Shown piece by piece: positions 1-9,289 of a DNA stretch of 64,000 nt. The stretch's first letter is position 1. Each line of letters starts with the position of its first letter. This DNA comes from Campylobacteraceae bacterium (GTDB lineage Bacteria; Campylobacterota; Campylobacteria; Campylobacterales; Arcobacteraceae). The stretch covers positions 62,001 to 126,000 of the forward strand of contig JABXII010000009.1 of the NCBI GenBank assembly GCA_013373175.1, read 5' to 3'. A program made the translations under genes and the position numbers. The notes beneath the pieces were generated by a model. It saw nothing but the letters and a program-made list of their open reading frames with translations. It searched no databases and was not told the origin of the DNA.

Positions 1-194
1 TTAGAGATACAATGGAAACAGAAAAATTTAATATTGGACTTTTTGCCCTTGGTACTTGTCCTTTAAGAAATTTTGATAAAACACCATCTCAAGTAGGAAT
101 TGATTTATACTTTGGAAATGTCTCTTTCAAAGAAGATGATTATATATATTGTGATGAAGATGGAATTATTGTTTCAAATGAAAGGCTTATGTAA
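1..194 (+). CDS. RraA-like protein (regulator of ribonuclease activity A family), C-terminal end
   Basis: The open frame enters from the left edge (codons in phase from base 3) and ends at 194, so only about 64 C-terminal residues are visible. The pattern RDT near the edge, then GLFALGTCPL and finally YIYCDEDGIIVS matches the end of the RraA/DlpA demethylmenaquinone-methyltransferase-like fold, where the aspartates near DEDG close the beta barrel. RraA of E. coli inhibits RNase E, while other family members are aldolases. Which activity applies here cannot be judged from the tail. The in-frame ATG at 12 is internal, not a start. About 130 bp of AT-rich DNA separates it from the next gene. Confidence 0.75.
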   Translation, partial: RDTMETEKFNIGLFALGTCPLRNFDKTPSQVGIDLYFGNVSFKEDDYIYCDEDGIIVSNERLM

Positions 195-322
195 AAATAT
201 TTTTTGCTATTTAATATTAAAAAATAAAATAAAAATATAAATCTTATATCAGGTAAGGTAATAGAAAAGCTAATTTAAATACAATACATTTTTAAATCAC
301 TATAAAATTAAATAGGATAGAA

Positions 323-628
323 ATGGAAGAATTAGATGTTTTAGTATTACTTGATGTAGCAGGGCTTGAAGATAAAGAAAAGTTTGAAAAACATATAAAA
401 AGAGAAGGCTTTTCTACTGTTGAAGGTGAAAACTTTGTTTATACCGCAAAATCGACAACAACAACATTTTCTACAAAAGCGTACATCTTAGAAGTATTTA
501 GAAAAGGGCTTCAAAAAAACAACTTCACAGATGCAAACTTGATTTTCTTGCTTAATGAGACACCATATCCTGCTTACTACTATGATAAGCAAACAAATGA
601 CTTTGAAGAAGCAAAAGAAGAAAAATAG
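323..628 (+). CDS. hypothetical protein upstream of mfd
   Basis: A 101-residue acidic, soluble protein without signal peptide or membrane segment. I do not recognise a family. It starts MEELDVLVLLDVAG and ends in a charged EEAKEEK tail. The ATG at 323 follows AAATAGGATAGAA, which contains a reasonable Shine-Dalgarno GGAT. Its stop codon TAG shares its last base with the GTG start of mfd (TAGTG), so the two are co-transcribed and probably translationally coupled. That suggests, but does not show, a role linked to the repair factor. The short hydrophobic strand pattern at the N-terminus could be a small alpha/beta (ferredoxin-like) fold. Confidence 0.7.
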   Translation: MEELDVLVLLDVAGLEDKEKFEKHIKREGFSTVEGENFVYTAKSTTTTFSTKAYILEVFRKGLQKNNFTDANLIFLLNETPYPAYYYDKQTNDFEEAKEEK

Positions 629-3621
629 TGAAAAATATATATGAATATCTGAAAAACTTAAAGGATGAAAAAAGATTAAAAGAGTGTCAACTTTTAATTG
701 TAAATGATGATAAACAAGCTCAAATAGCAAGTGATATTGTCTCTTTCTTAGGTTTTAAACCTTTTTGCTTAGCAGATTTTAGAGCAAATTATGGAGATGA
801 CTTACTATCTTTTTCTACAGAACTTCAAGATATTACAAAAGTTTTAAATGAGTATTACTCATATAAAAAACAAGATAAAATATTAATTTCTCCAATTAGA
901 ACAGTATCTTATCCAATGCCAAAAGATAAGTGCTTTGATTCTTTTGAAATAAATTTTGCAGATACTTTAAATTTAGAAGAGTTAAAAACAAAACTTTATA
1001 ACTGGGGATACTATTTTGTAGATATTGTTACAAGTGAAGCAGAAGTTTCTATAAGAGGAGATATCTTAGATATCTGTCCTTTAGGAAGTGAAACAGGATA
1101 TAGAGTATCACTTTTTGATGATGAAGTAGAAAGTATCAGAGAGTTTGATATTGAAGACCAAAAATCATCAAAAGATGAGATTGAAAGTTTTAAGATTACT
1201 CCTGCTTTTTTAGCCCTTGATGAAGATTCAATAAGAGAAATAAATGAGCAAATAGAAAGTGTAGAAAGTGATGCTTTTATTAAAGATATTCACTCTTTAG
1301 GTTTTTGGTACTTAGGTGACTTAGGTGAATATTTACCTCAAAAACTAAACTCATATATAACACATGAAGCTTTAGATGAGTTGGAAGAGGTTTATGTTTT
1401 TGAAGACAAAAGAGTAAATAAAGATAAGTTTTTAACGCTACCGCAGATATTTAACTCAAAATCTTATCAAGAAATAGCACCAGCAAATATAAAAGAGTTT
1501 TTAACTTTCCATGAAGATAAAAAGGTAACTATTATTTCTTCTTCTGAAGCAAAAGTAAAATCCTTTGACTTAGAGCTTTCTAATTCAAATATAAATTATG
1601 TTTTTGAAAACTACATTATTAATCTTATTGGAAGTGATGAGATAATCATTTCACTTAATAAAGAGATTAAAAAAAGAAGAAAAAAGAAAGTAAAACTTGT
1701 ACTTGATGAACTTCAAGTAGGAGATTTTGTAGTTCATGAAACCCATGGAATAGGTCAATATAGAGGAATAGACCCAGTTGTAGTTATGGGAGCAAAAAGA
1801 GATTTTGTTGTTGTAACTTATGCAGGGGATGATAAGTTACTGATTCCTGTAGAAAATATTGATTTAATTGATAGATATGTTAGTGATGGAAGCTCTTATG
1901 CTGTAGTTGATAAACTAGGTAAGGGAAGCTTTGCAAAATTAAAAGAGAAAGTAAAAGATAAATTATTTGCTATTGCAAATGATATTATCAAAATTGCAGC
2001 TGCTAGAGAACTTATCAATGGTATAAAAATAAATACTGATAAGAAAGTCTTACAAGAGTTTCAAAACAGTGCAGGCTTTGAATATACAAAAGACCAAGCT
2101 AGAAGTGTAAGAGAAATATTTGAGGACTTAAGTTCTGGAAGAGTTATGGATAGACTTCTTTCAGGTGATGTTGGTTTTGGTAAAACAGAAGTAGCAATGA
2201 ATGCAATTTTAGCAACTGTTTTAGATGGACATCAAGCTATCTTTGTATGTCCAACTACTTTACTTGCAACACAACACTTCCATGGTATGCAAAAAAGATT
2301 TGAAGAGTTTGGTATAAGAATGGCTAAACTTGATGGAAAATCAACTACAAAAGAAAAAAATCAAGTTAAAAAAGCTCTTGAAGATGGAAGTTTAGACCTT
2401 GTTGTTGGAACACACTCTTTATTAAGTGTAAAAACAAATGATTTAGCTCTTGTAATTATTGATGAAGAACACAAATTTGGGGTAAAACAAAAAGAGAAGT
2501 TAAAAGAGCTTAGAGATGATGTTCATATTTTCTCAATGTCTGCAACACCAATTCCAAGAACTCTTAATTTAGCCCTTAGTAAACTAAAAGGTATGAGTTC
2601 ACTTCTTACTCCTCCAAGTGAGAGACTAGGAGTAAGAACTTACGTAAAAGAGTATAGTGACAAGCTTATAAAAGAGATTGTTTTAAGGGAAAAAAGACGT
2701 GGTGGTCAACTTTTCTACGTACACAATAATATTGCTTCAATTGAAGCTAAAAAAGCTGATATTGAAGAGATTGTTCCTAATATCAAAATAGAGATTATTC
2801 ACTCTAAAATCAAACCAAAAGAAGCAGAAGAAATAATCGAGAAATTTGATAATAAAGAGTTTGATATCTTACTTGCAACTTCAATTGTAGAATCAGGACT
2901 TCACTTACCAAATGCAAACTCAATTATTATTGATGGAGCAGATAGATTTGGTATTGCTGATTTACACCAACTTAGAGGTAGAGTTGGAAGAAGTGATAAA
3001 GAAGGTTTCTGTTACTACGTTGTTGAAGATAAAAAACAAATTACTAATGATGCTATAAAAAGATTAGTTGCTTTAGAATCTAACTCTTACTTAGGAAGTG
3101 GAACTGCTTTAGCTCACCAAGATTTAGAAATTAGAGGTGGTGGAAATATCATCGGTGAAGCACAAAGTGGACATATAAAACAAATTGGTTATGGACTATA
3201 TTTAAAGATGTTAGAAGATGCTCTTGCTAGTTTAAGTGGAGAGACAAAAGAAGAAGCTAAAACTGTTGATATCAAATTAGCTATTTCTGCATTTATCTCA
3301 AGTGATTATATTGTTGAAGATAGAGTAAGACTTGAACTATATAGAAGACTTTCTAAATGTCACAGTAAACAAGAGGTTTATGAAATAGAAGAAGAGATGG
3401 AAGATAGATTTGGGAAACCAGATATTCCAACAAAGCAATTCTTAGAATTAATTATTATAAAAATACTTGCATTAGAGCAGGGAATTAAAACTATTTCATC
3501 TTATGAGATGAATATAACATTTACAAAAAATGATGATACAAAAGAGACAATAAAAAGTTCAAGCAAAGATGACGACGATATTATTGAGGCTACATTAAAG
3601 TTTTTAAATAAGAAAAAGTAA
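628..3621 (+). CDS. mfd: transcription-repair coupling factor Mfd
   Basis: 997 residues. Mfd recognises RNA polymerase stalled at DNA damage, pushes it off and recruits UvrA. The N-terminal UvrB-like part is followed by the RNA-polymerase-interacting domain (around residues 360-430, with VGDFVVHETHGIGQYRG). Next come the two helicase lobes: Walker A SGDVGFGKTE near 511, DEEH box near 610, SATPIPRTL soon after, and the QLRGRVGRS motif VI. The C-terminal TRCF domain includes LEIRGGGNIIGEAQSGHI. Length is near the Campylobacter protein and shorter than E. coli (about 1150). It starts with GTG overlapping the stop of the previous gene. A bulged hairpin over its stop codon probably terminates it. 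Confidence 0.97.
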   Translation: MKNIYEYLKNLKDEKRLKECQLLIVNDDKQAQIASDIVSFLGFKPFCLADFRANYGDDLLSFSTELQDITKVLNEYYSYKKQDKILISPIRTVSYPMPKDKCFDSFEINFADTLNLEELKTKLYNWGYYFVDIVTSEAEVSIRGDILDICPLGSETGYRVSLFDDEVESIREFDIEDQKSSKDEIESFKITPAFLALDEDSIREINEQIESVESDAFIKDIHSLGFWYLGDLGEYLPQKLNSYITHEALDELEEVYVFEDKRVNKDKFLTLPQIFNSKSYQEIAPANIKEFLTFHEDKKVTIISSSEAKVKSFDLELSNSNINYVFENYIINLIGSDEIIISLNKEIKKRRKKKVKLVLDELQVGDFVVHETHGIGQYRGIDPVVVMGAKRDFVVVTYAGDDKLLIPVENIDLIDRYVSDGSSYAVVDKLGKGSFAKLKEKVKDKLFAIANDIIKIAAARELINGIKINTDKKVLQEFQNSAGFEYTKDQARSVREIFEDLSSGRVMDRLLSGDVGFGKTEVAMNAILATVLDGHQAIFVCPTTLLATQHFHGMQKRFEEFGIRMAKLDGKSTTKEKNQVKKALEDGSLDLVVGTHSLLSVKTNDLALVIIDEEHKFGVKQKEKLKELRDDVHIFSMSATPIPRTLNLALSKLKGMSSLLTPPSERLGVRTYVKEYSDKLIKEIVLREKRRGGQLFYVHNNIASIEAKKADIEEIVPNIKIEIIHSKIKPKEAEEIIEKFDNKEFDILLATSIVESGLHLPNANSIIIDGADRFGIADLHQLRGRVGRSDKEGFCYYVVEDKKQITNDAIKRLVALESNSYLGSGTALAHQDLEIRGGGNIIGEAQSGHIKQIGYGLYLKMLEDALASLSGETKEEAKTVDIKLAISAFISSDYIVEDRVRLELYRRLSKCHSKQEVYEIEEEMEDRFGKPDIPTKQFLELIIIKILALEQGIKTISSYEMNITFTKNDDTKETIKSSSKDDDDIIEATLKFLNKKK

Positions 3622-3641
3622 GGAGAACCTTATCTTTTTCT
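3611..3641. terminator. bidirectional terminator between mfd and the convergent membrane-protein gene
   Basis: AGAAAAAG and TAAGG (3611-3623) pair with CCTTA and CTTTTTCT (3628-3641) around an AGAA loop with one bulged T. The hairpin overlaps the last codons of both convergent genes. An A-run on one side and a T-run on the other make it usable on both strands. Confidence 0.6.
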
Positions 3642-3929
3642 ATTTGGAAGATAGCTAAATAGCACAAAAATCACAAACACCATTACAAATACAATTGCAA
3701 TAGAGTTGAAACTTAATTCAACTTCTGGACCCGCACCTCTTTGGTAGTTTTTAGGCATAAATAAAAACATTGTAGATAGTAACATGAATGAAGAAGTTAC
3801 AATAGCAATTAAGTGTGCAAAAATCATATGAAAACGTTGTTTATAGAAATCCTTGATTATTTTCCAAGTTATAAACGAAGCTGTAAATACGATTATTAGT
3901 ACAATGATCTTATCATAGTTTGGTTCCAT
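3630..3929 (-). CDS. small three-helix membrane protein, unknown function
   Basis: 99 residues with three hydrophobic helices (about 8-25, 38-58 and 75-93), separated by a basic loop (KDFYKQRFH) and a short NYQRGAGPEVE loop. No signal-peptidase site and no catalytic motif is visible, and I do not recognise the family. It is transcribed on the minus strand, convergent with mfd, with a shared terminator. The next gene on its strand lies downstream of its start and is a diguanylate cyclase ending at 3982, 53 bp away, so co-transcription is possible. Confidence 0.7.
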   Translation of the reverse strand: MEPNYDKIIVLIIVFTASFITWKIIKDFYKQRFHMIFAHLIAIVTSSFMLLSTMFLFMPKNYQRGAGPEVELSFNSIAIVFVMVFVIFVLFSYLPNRKR

Positions 3930-3981
3930 AAAAGTCCTTAAAATAATTTATGAATATTGTATGTATATATTACTTAAACCC

Positions 3982-6654
3982 TTATGATATAACTATTTTA
4001 TTTCGTCCAGTTTCCTTTGCTGTGTATAGATTTATATCAGCTCTTTTGATTGTATCTTTAATATCTTCGTCTTTTCTATAACTTGTTGCTCCAAAACTAC
4101 AAGTTAGTTTTCCTATTATTTCAAATTCATGTTTTACAATTTCACTTCTAATATGTTCTAGTGAATTTTTTAAAGTTTCATCTGTAACATTTTTTATAAG
4201 TAAAATGAATTCTTCACCACCCCATCTAACTAAAATGTCCTCTCTTCTAATTGAAGAGTTGATAACTTTTACTAAGTCTATTAAAGTGATATCCCCAACA
4301 TCATGTCCATAAGTGTCATTTACTTTTTTGAAAAAATCAATATCAACAAGGGCTAATGCAAAACTAGTAGTTGGGTTTTTACTTGCATCGTCAATAAATT
4401 TCTTATTAATAAGCTCAAAATACTCTCTGTTATAAGCACTTGTTAGTTTATCATGGATAGTTTTTTGTTGTAACTCTTGGTTCATCAAAATGGTTTCTGT
4501 AATATCTGTAAAACTAACTATACATAAAGGGTTTTCAAAACTATTAATAGTTACAGAAAAAGATTTTTTTCTTCCATTATTATCATTAATTGCAACAATT
4601 CTACTTGTTTGTGGAAGCTTTTGCAGTTCTTTAACCCAATCATTGTGATTTTCTATTTTTGTTAAATTAAAGTAGTTATTATCTTCTAAGAATAGTTGGC
4701 AAATACAATTATAGTCTTGTAAAAAGTGAGATAAATTTCTATAGTTAAAAAACTTAAAGAAGCTTTTATTTGCAAACTGAAGTTTGTCTCCATCGGTAAG
4801 TATTACTATGTTTTGTTGTAAATCAATAAATTTATAAAGTTTGTCATAGGCATTTTTTTGTGAATTTATATCACTAATAATACCTTCAAGATATTTTTTA
4901 TTATCTTTTTTCATAATTTTAAATCTATCGCTTACCCAAATTAAGTCACCAGATTTTTGTTTTAATCTATATTTTAAAGTAATAGGTTTTGTAGTATTAC
5001 TTTTAGCAAGGTTTTTTAAAGAATACTCTACGTGAGGTAAGTCTTCTTCATCAACTATTTGACTAAATGAGATTTTATTATTAAAAAGTAAATCTTCATT
5101 TTCATAGCCTAGTATGCTTTTTAAACTATTGTTTAAGTATGTAATAGTTTGTTGTTTATCAATCTCTCTTTTATAAACAATATCAGGTATATTTGATACT
5201 AAAATTTCAAACTCTTTTTTTGAATGTTCTGCTTCAATTTGGAATTTTTTTACTTCTGTTACATCTCTTAAGGTACCAATTGAACGGATTGCTTTACCTT
5301 CATCATTTATTATGTGATGGGCTTCTTGTTCTATAAACTTTACTTTCCCAGTTGTTGTTGTGATTTTGAATTCAGTTTTATAATCAATTAAATTCTTTAA
5401 AAACTCTTTATAAATGGTATTTATTCTTTTTAAATCATCTTTGTGAATAAACTTCATAAAGTTTTTATATGAAGGATTTATGTCATCTTTTTTTATTTCA
5501 AGAATTTTATATAATTCTTCACTCCAAATTAATTTCTTATTTATATTGTCTCTTTCCCAATAACCAATATGTCCCATTATTTGAAGCTCACCTAAAATCT
5601 CATCTTTATGTTTTAATTGTATTTTTCTCTTTTCTGATTTAAATAAAAAGTAGAAAAATAAAAAGTTTAAAATAATAAAAAATACCAACGATGATTCAAG
5701 TTTATTTATTGAACTTTCTAAATTAGGGTGTTCCCTTGTTATAATTAAGTATGCAACTTTCTCTTTAGAAATTGCATTATTAATAGGCAAGTATGTTGTT
5801 ATATATCTTTTGCCTTCATATGTTGAAGTAAAATTAAATGTCTTATTACTATTTTTTTTAGCTAAAAAATCTTTTTTATTTGTATTTATGTAGTTTGCAA
5901 TGATATCTTCTATTACAATATTTTTCTTTTTGCTAACAGTTTTTTCATGGTAATAGTCACTATTTGTTTCGCAAACTCTATAGTTAGATTTTTCAGAATC
6001 AAATACCTTCTTATCCACTACATCTCTTTTTATAATAAAGTCAATATCTGCTTTAAGTTCTTTATTTAAAGAGTTAATAATAGCATTCATTGAAACTGAA
6101 ATCTCTACACTTCCTAGATATTTCAATTTATAACTTAGTGGATAGACAAATCTATATCCGTTAAAGATTCTTCCTTCTTCAAAACCTTGAATAGCTCGTC
6201 TATTTTCATTTGCATATTTAACAGTTGCTCTAATATTTGATAAGTTATCTCCAAATTTCAAAGGACGATGAAATCTTAAAAAACTATCATTATTTTTTAA
6301 ATGGAAGTGAAGTTGTTTTATTTTAAAACTATACATATTGTTATACATATATAGAAGTTTATTGTAAAGTTCTTTTCTTATCTTACTTCTTTGTAAATCA
6401 TTACTTTCGTAAGCATTAAATATAATCTCTTTAACTTCTTTAGTATCAAGCTTATTAAAGTAAATAATATTTGCATTAGTTTTATAAGAATCTATAATAG
6501 TTTTATAGGTTACATCTAGAATTTCTTTTTCTGATTCAAGTTGTTGTTCAATTTTATTATTTGTTAAGTAAAGAATAATCGTCACAAATGTGACGGTAGT
6601 CAAAACAAAGGCTATAAAAAGTATCTTCAAATTATTATTCATATTTAATAACAT
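3982..6654 (-). CDS. membrane diguanylate cyclase with PAS domains
   Basis: 890 residues. An N-terminal membrane helix (about 10-28) and a second near residue 320 (LVFFIILNFLFFYFLF) bracket an extracytoplasmic sensor of about 290 residues. Two or three PAS units follow (roughly 360-460, 480-600 and 610-725), with PAC-like tails such as SIGTLRDVTEV. The C-terminal GGDEF domain carries RWGGEEF near residue 810, preceded five residues upstream by RRED, an RxxD inhibitory I-site. It should therefore make c-di-GMP with product inhibition. No EAL domain is present. The start could be the ATG at 6654 or at 6642, and neither has a strong ribosome site. Confidence 0.93.
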   Translation of the reverse strand: MLLNMNNNLKILFIAFVLTTVTFVTIILYLTNNKIEQQLESEKEILDVTYKTIIDSYKTNANIIYFNKLDTKEVKEIIFNAYESNDLQRSKIRKELYNKLLYMYNNMYSFKIKQLHFHLKNNDSFLRFHRPLKFGDNLSNIRATVKYANENRRAIQGFEEGRIFNGYRFVYPLSYKLKYLGSVEISVSMNAIINSLNKELKADIDFIIKRDVVDKKVFDSEKSNYRVCETNSDYYHEKTVSKKKNIVIEDIIANYINTNKKDFLAKKNSNKTFNFTSTYEGKRYITTYLPINNAISKEKVAYLIITREHPNLESSINKLESSLVFFIILNFLFFYFLFKSEKRKIQLKHKDEILGELQIMGHIGYWERDNINKKLIWSEELYKILEIKKDDINPSYKNFMKFIHKDDLKRINTIYKEFLKNLIDYKTEFKITTTTGKVKFIEQEAHHIINDEGKAIRSIGTLRDVTEVKKFQIEAEHSKKEFEILVSNIPDIVYKREIDKQQTITYLNNSLKSILGYENEDLLFNNKISFSQIVDEEDLPHVEYSLKNLAKSNTTKPITLKYRLKQKSGDLIWVSDRFKIMKKDNKKYLEGIISDINSQKNAYDKLYKFIDLQQNIVILTDGDKLQFANKSFFKFFNYRNLSHFLQDYNCICQLFLEDNNYFNLTKIENHNDWVKELQKLPQTSRIVAINDNNGRKKSFSVTINSFENPLCIVSFTDITETILMNQELQQKTIHDKLTSAYNREYFELINKKFIDDASKNPTTSFALALVDIDFFKKVNDTYGHDVGDITLIDLVKVINSSIRREDILVRWGGEEFILLIKNVTDETLKNSLEHIRSEIVKHEFEIIGKLTCSFGATSYRKDEDIKDTIKRADINLYTAKETGRNKIVIS

Positions 6655-6718
6655 TTCTTTTTATTTAATTATAACAAGAAAATACTTTTTGTTTCTTGAA
6701 AAGTATAATAAAAACTTA

Positions 6719-7135
6719 TTAAAAAGTCTTTCCTAAAGAGTAGCCTTTATTTGAATGATTTACTATAATTCCATAATATGTTAGATCTCTAATTCTTTTC
6801 ACAATGTTTCTCATTGTAAATATTGACATTTTCTTATTTTTCCAAACTTCTTTATGGATTGTTTCAAAATCTATAATTTCACCTTTATTTTGTAAAAGTA
6901 GGTTAAATAGACCATGTTGTAGTTTTGTAAATTGAATTGCTTTACCATTTTTATCAAAAAGACAATTTTTTAATTTGTCATAATAAAAACCTTCTTCAAA
7001 CATAACTTTACTATTTATTTGTTCATTAATTAGTTGTTCAATAGTCTCTTCTAGTGGAAGTTCAATCTCTTGTGATTTTTCAGTTAAAAACTCTTCCATC
7101 TCTTTAGATAACTTTATAGTTATATCTTTGCTCAT
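6719..7135 (-). CDS. winged-helix DNA-binding regulator with RHH-like N-terminus
   Basis: 138 residues from the preferred ATG at 7135, which has GAGGA six bases upstream. An ATG at 7147 would place that ribosome site inside the gene. The C-terminal 85 residues resemble the OmpR/PhoB output domain: KLQHGLFNLLLQNKGEIIDFE, then the recognition region FTMRNIVKRIRDL and the wing HSNKGYSLG. There is no receiver domain. The first 45 residues (ITIKLSKEMEEFL, then an amphipathic helix) look like a ribbon-helix-helix or coiled dimerisation segment. It lies just upstream of the diguanylate cyclase on the same strand, about 65 bp away, and could regulate it. Targets are unknown. Confidence 0.75.
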   Translation of the reverse strand: MSKDITIKLSKEMEEFLTEKSQEIELPLEETIEQLINEQINSKVMFEEGFYYDKLKNCLFDKNGKAIQFTKLQHGLFNLLLQNKGEIIDFETIHKEVWKNKKMSIFTMRNIVKRIRDLTYYGIIVNHSNKGYSLGKTF

Positions 7136-7340
7136 CTTTTTCCTCATATTACGATTAAAATATAATTATTATTGTAACATAAATCAATATTTAAAAGTTT
7201 AAAATTACAATAAATTTTGAAAATTTGTCACAAATATCACAGAAATGATAAAGTTCACTTATTGATTATTTTTGTCACTGGATAGTAATTATTCATTTGT
7301 ACAATAAATATTGAAAAAAAAGATGTTAAAATTAACTATT

Positions 7341-8147
7341 ATGAAAAAAATTATATTTACAGACTTAGATGGCACATTTTTAAATCACCATGACTATTCT
7401 TATGAAGAGTCTTTATCTTCATTAAATAGTCTAGTTAAATACAATATTCCTGTAATCTTTACTACAAGTAAAACAAGAAGCGAAGTTGAAGAATTACACA
7501 AACAATTAAAAATAAATGAACCTTTTATTGTAGAGAATGGAGCTTCAATATTTATACCAAAAGGGTATAAAAATAAAGATTTTTCTTTTTTAGAAAGCTT
7601 CAATGAAAAATATTATCATTGTAAGATTGGGGAAGATTATACTCATATATTAGAATTTTATAAAAAATATAAAAATGAGTTCAATATTAATGGTTTTTCA
7701 TCTATGTCTATAGAAGAAATTCAAAATTTAACCTCACTTGAGTATAAAAAAGCACAACTTTCAGCAAAAAGAGATTTCACTGAACCTTTTATCATAGAAG
7801 ATGAAAATAAAATAGAAACTCTAAAAAAAGAAGCTTTATCATATGGGCTAACTCTTACAAAAGGTGGTAGGTTTTATCATATAATTGGAGCTAAACAAGA
7901 TAAGGGAAAAGCAGTAAAAAAAACAATTGAGATTTTTGAAAAACTTTTTAATGAAAAATTCTTTTCTATAGCTTTAGGTGATGGGGAAAATGATTTACCA
8001 ATGCTTGAAGTTGTTGATTTGCCAATTGCTATTAAAAATCACAAAGGTTTATTTGTAGAAACTAAAAGCAAAGAGATACTAAAATCTACATATAAAGGCG
8101 CAAAAGGTTTTAAGGAGATGATTACAAAATGTCTAGAAAACTACTAA
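7341..8147 (+). CDS. HAD phosphatase, mannosyl-/glucosyl-3-phosphoglycerate phosphatase
   Basis: 268 residues from the ATG at 7341. In-frame TTG and ATG codons at 7311 and 7323 exist, but HAD proteins of this type begin right before the nucleophile motif. The motif FTDLDGT (Asp8, Asp10) is motif I, TTSKT near 43 is motif II, and GDGENDLPML near 213 is the metal-binding motif IV. Together with VENGASIFIP this is the MpgP subfamily (Cof-type cap), which removes phosphate from mannosyl- or glucosyl-3-phosphoglycerate. The adjacent GpgS-like gene favours the glucosyl substrate. It opens the six-gene sugar operon and overlaps the next gene by 19 bp. Confidence 0.88.
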   Translation: MKKIIFTDLDGTFLNHHDYSYEESLSSLNSLVKYNIPVIFTTSKTRSEVEELHKQLKINEPFIVENGASIFIPKGYKNKDFSFLESFNEKYYHCKIGEDYTHILEFYKKYKNEFNINGFSSMSIEEIQNLTSLEYKKAQLSAKRDFTEPFIIEDENKIETLKKEALSYGLTLTKGGRFYHIIGAKQDKGKAVKKTIEIFEKLFNEKFFSIALGDGENDLPMLEVVDLPIAIKNHKGLFVETKSKEILKSTYKGAKGFKEMITKCLENY

Positions 8148-9289
8148 AAGAACTATATTTCACAAGTGTAAATGAAGTTAAAGCAAAAGCTTTGATAAAT
8201 AAAAATATCAAGTTATTAGATAACAGTATTGAAATAGTTGATAAAAACTATAATTTTAATAAGTATAAAGGCATATATATCTTTTCTGTTGGAAAAGCCT
8301 CTTATCTTATGGCAAAAGAGTGTGAGAGAATCTTAAAAGATAAAATCTCAGGTGGTTTGACAATTTGTCTAGAAGATAAGAAATTAAAACATATAGAAAC
8401 TTTTAAATCAACTCATCCAATAGTCTCAAGAAAAAGTTTTAAAGCAGCAAACAAACTAATTGAAAAATTTGAGAGTTTAAATAAAGATGATTTAGTGATT
8501 TTTTTACTCTCTGGTGGTGCTTCAGCTATGATTGAAAAACCAATTGAAGGATTAAACTTTCAAGATTTTGAAAGAGTTTCAACAGCAGTTTTAAAAAGTG
8601 GTGTTGATATAAAAGCTTTAAACTCTGTAAGAAAATCAATTTCACAAATAAAAGGTGGAAAGCTAGCAAACTATACTAAAGCAAAATGTGTAAACCTTGT
8701 ACTTAGTGATGTAGTTGGAAATGACTTATCAACTATTGGTTCAGGTCTAATGTATAATGAAAAAGTAGCTAACTATATTATTGGAAGTAATAAAATAGCT
8801 TTACAAAAAGCAAAAAAAAGTATTGAAAGTAAAGTGAAAAAAACAAAAATAGTAACTACTGTTCTAAATAAAGATACAAGCAAAGCCGCTCAATTTATAA
8901 AAGAGACAATTGAAAAATATGATAAAAAATTTGATTCTTATGCTCTTTTTTTTGGTGGAGAAACTACTACAGAAGTAAAAGCAAATGGAGTAGGTGGACG
9001 GAATCAAGAGTTAGCATTGAAACTTTTATTAAATGAAGCAATAAAAGATAAAACAACTATTCTTTGTGCAGGAAGTGATGGAATAGATGGAAATAGTAAC
9101 TCAACGGGAGCTTTTTTAGATAGTAGAATTTATAAAAAAATTGAAAAACAAGAACTCAAACCACAAGAGTATTTAGAAAATTGTGATAGCAACAGTTTTT
9201 TCAAAAAACTAAATTATGATTTTACTATAGGAAAAACTGGAACAAACGTGATGGATTTTATTATTGTACTAAAAAATGGAGGTGCATAA
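8129..9289 (+). CDS. glycerate kinase (MOFRL/GckA type)
   Basis: 386 residues. A D-glycerate kinase of the GK-II class, which phosphorylates glycerate with ATP, usually to 2-phosphoglycerate. Visible landmarks are SVGKASYLMA near 50, the glycine-rich LLSGGASAM near 127, VVGNDLSTIGSG near 195, and the C-terminal MOFRL domain with GGRNQELAL near 288 and AGSDGIDGNSNSTGAF near 313. In this operon it would recapture the glycerate freed when glucosylglycerate is phosphorolysed. It overlaps the phosphatase gene by 19 bp and its TAA shares a base with the next ATG (TAATG), implying coupled translation. Confidence 0.9.
   Translation: MSRKLLKELYFTSVNEVKAKALINKNIKLLDNSIEIVDKNYNFNKYKGIYIFSVGKASYLMAKECERILKDKISGGLTICLEDKKLKHIETFKSTHPIVSRKSFKAANKLIEKFESLNKDDLVIFLLSGGASAMIEKPIEGLNFQDFERVSTAVLKSGVDIKALNSVRKSISQIKGGKLANYTKAKCVNLVLSDVVGNDLSTIGSGLMYNEKVANYIIGSNKIALQKAKKSIESKVKKTKIVTTVLNKDTSKAAQFIKETIEKYDKKFDSYALFFGGETTTEVKANGVGGRNQELALKLLLNEAIKDKTTILCAGSDGIDGNSNSTGAFLDSRIYKKIEKQELKPQEYLENCDSNSFFKKLNYDFTIGKTGTNVMDFIIVLKNGGA

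Noticed and set aside
12-194. ATG at 12 as the start of a 60-residue gene
   Set aside because: The frame is open to the left edge and the visible sequence is the C-terminal end of an RraA-like protein, so the ATG is internal.
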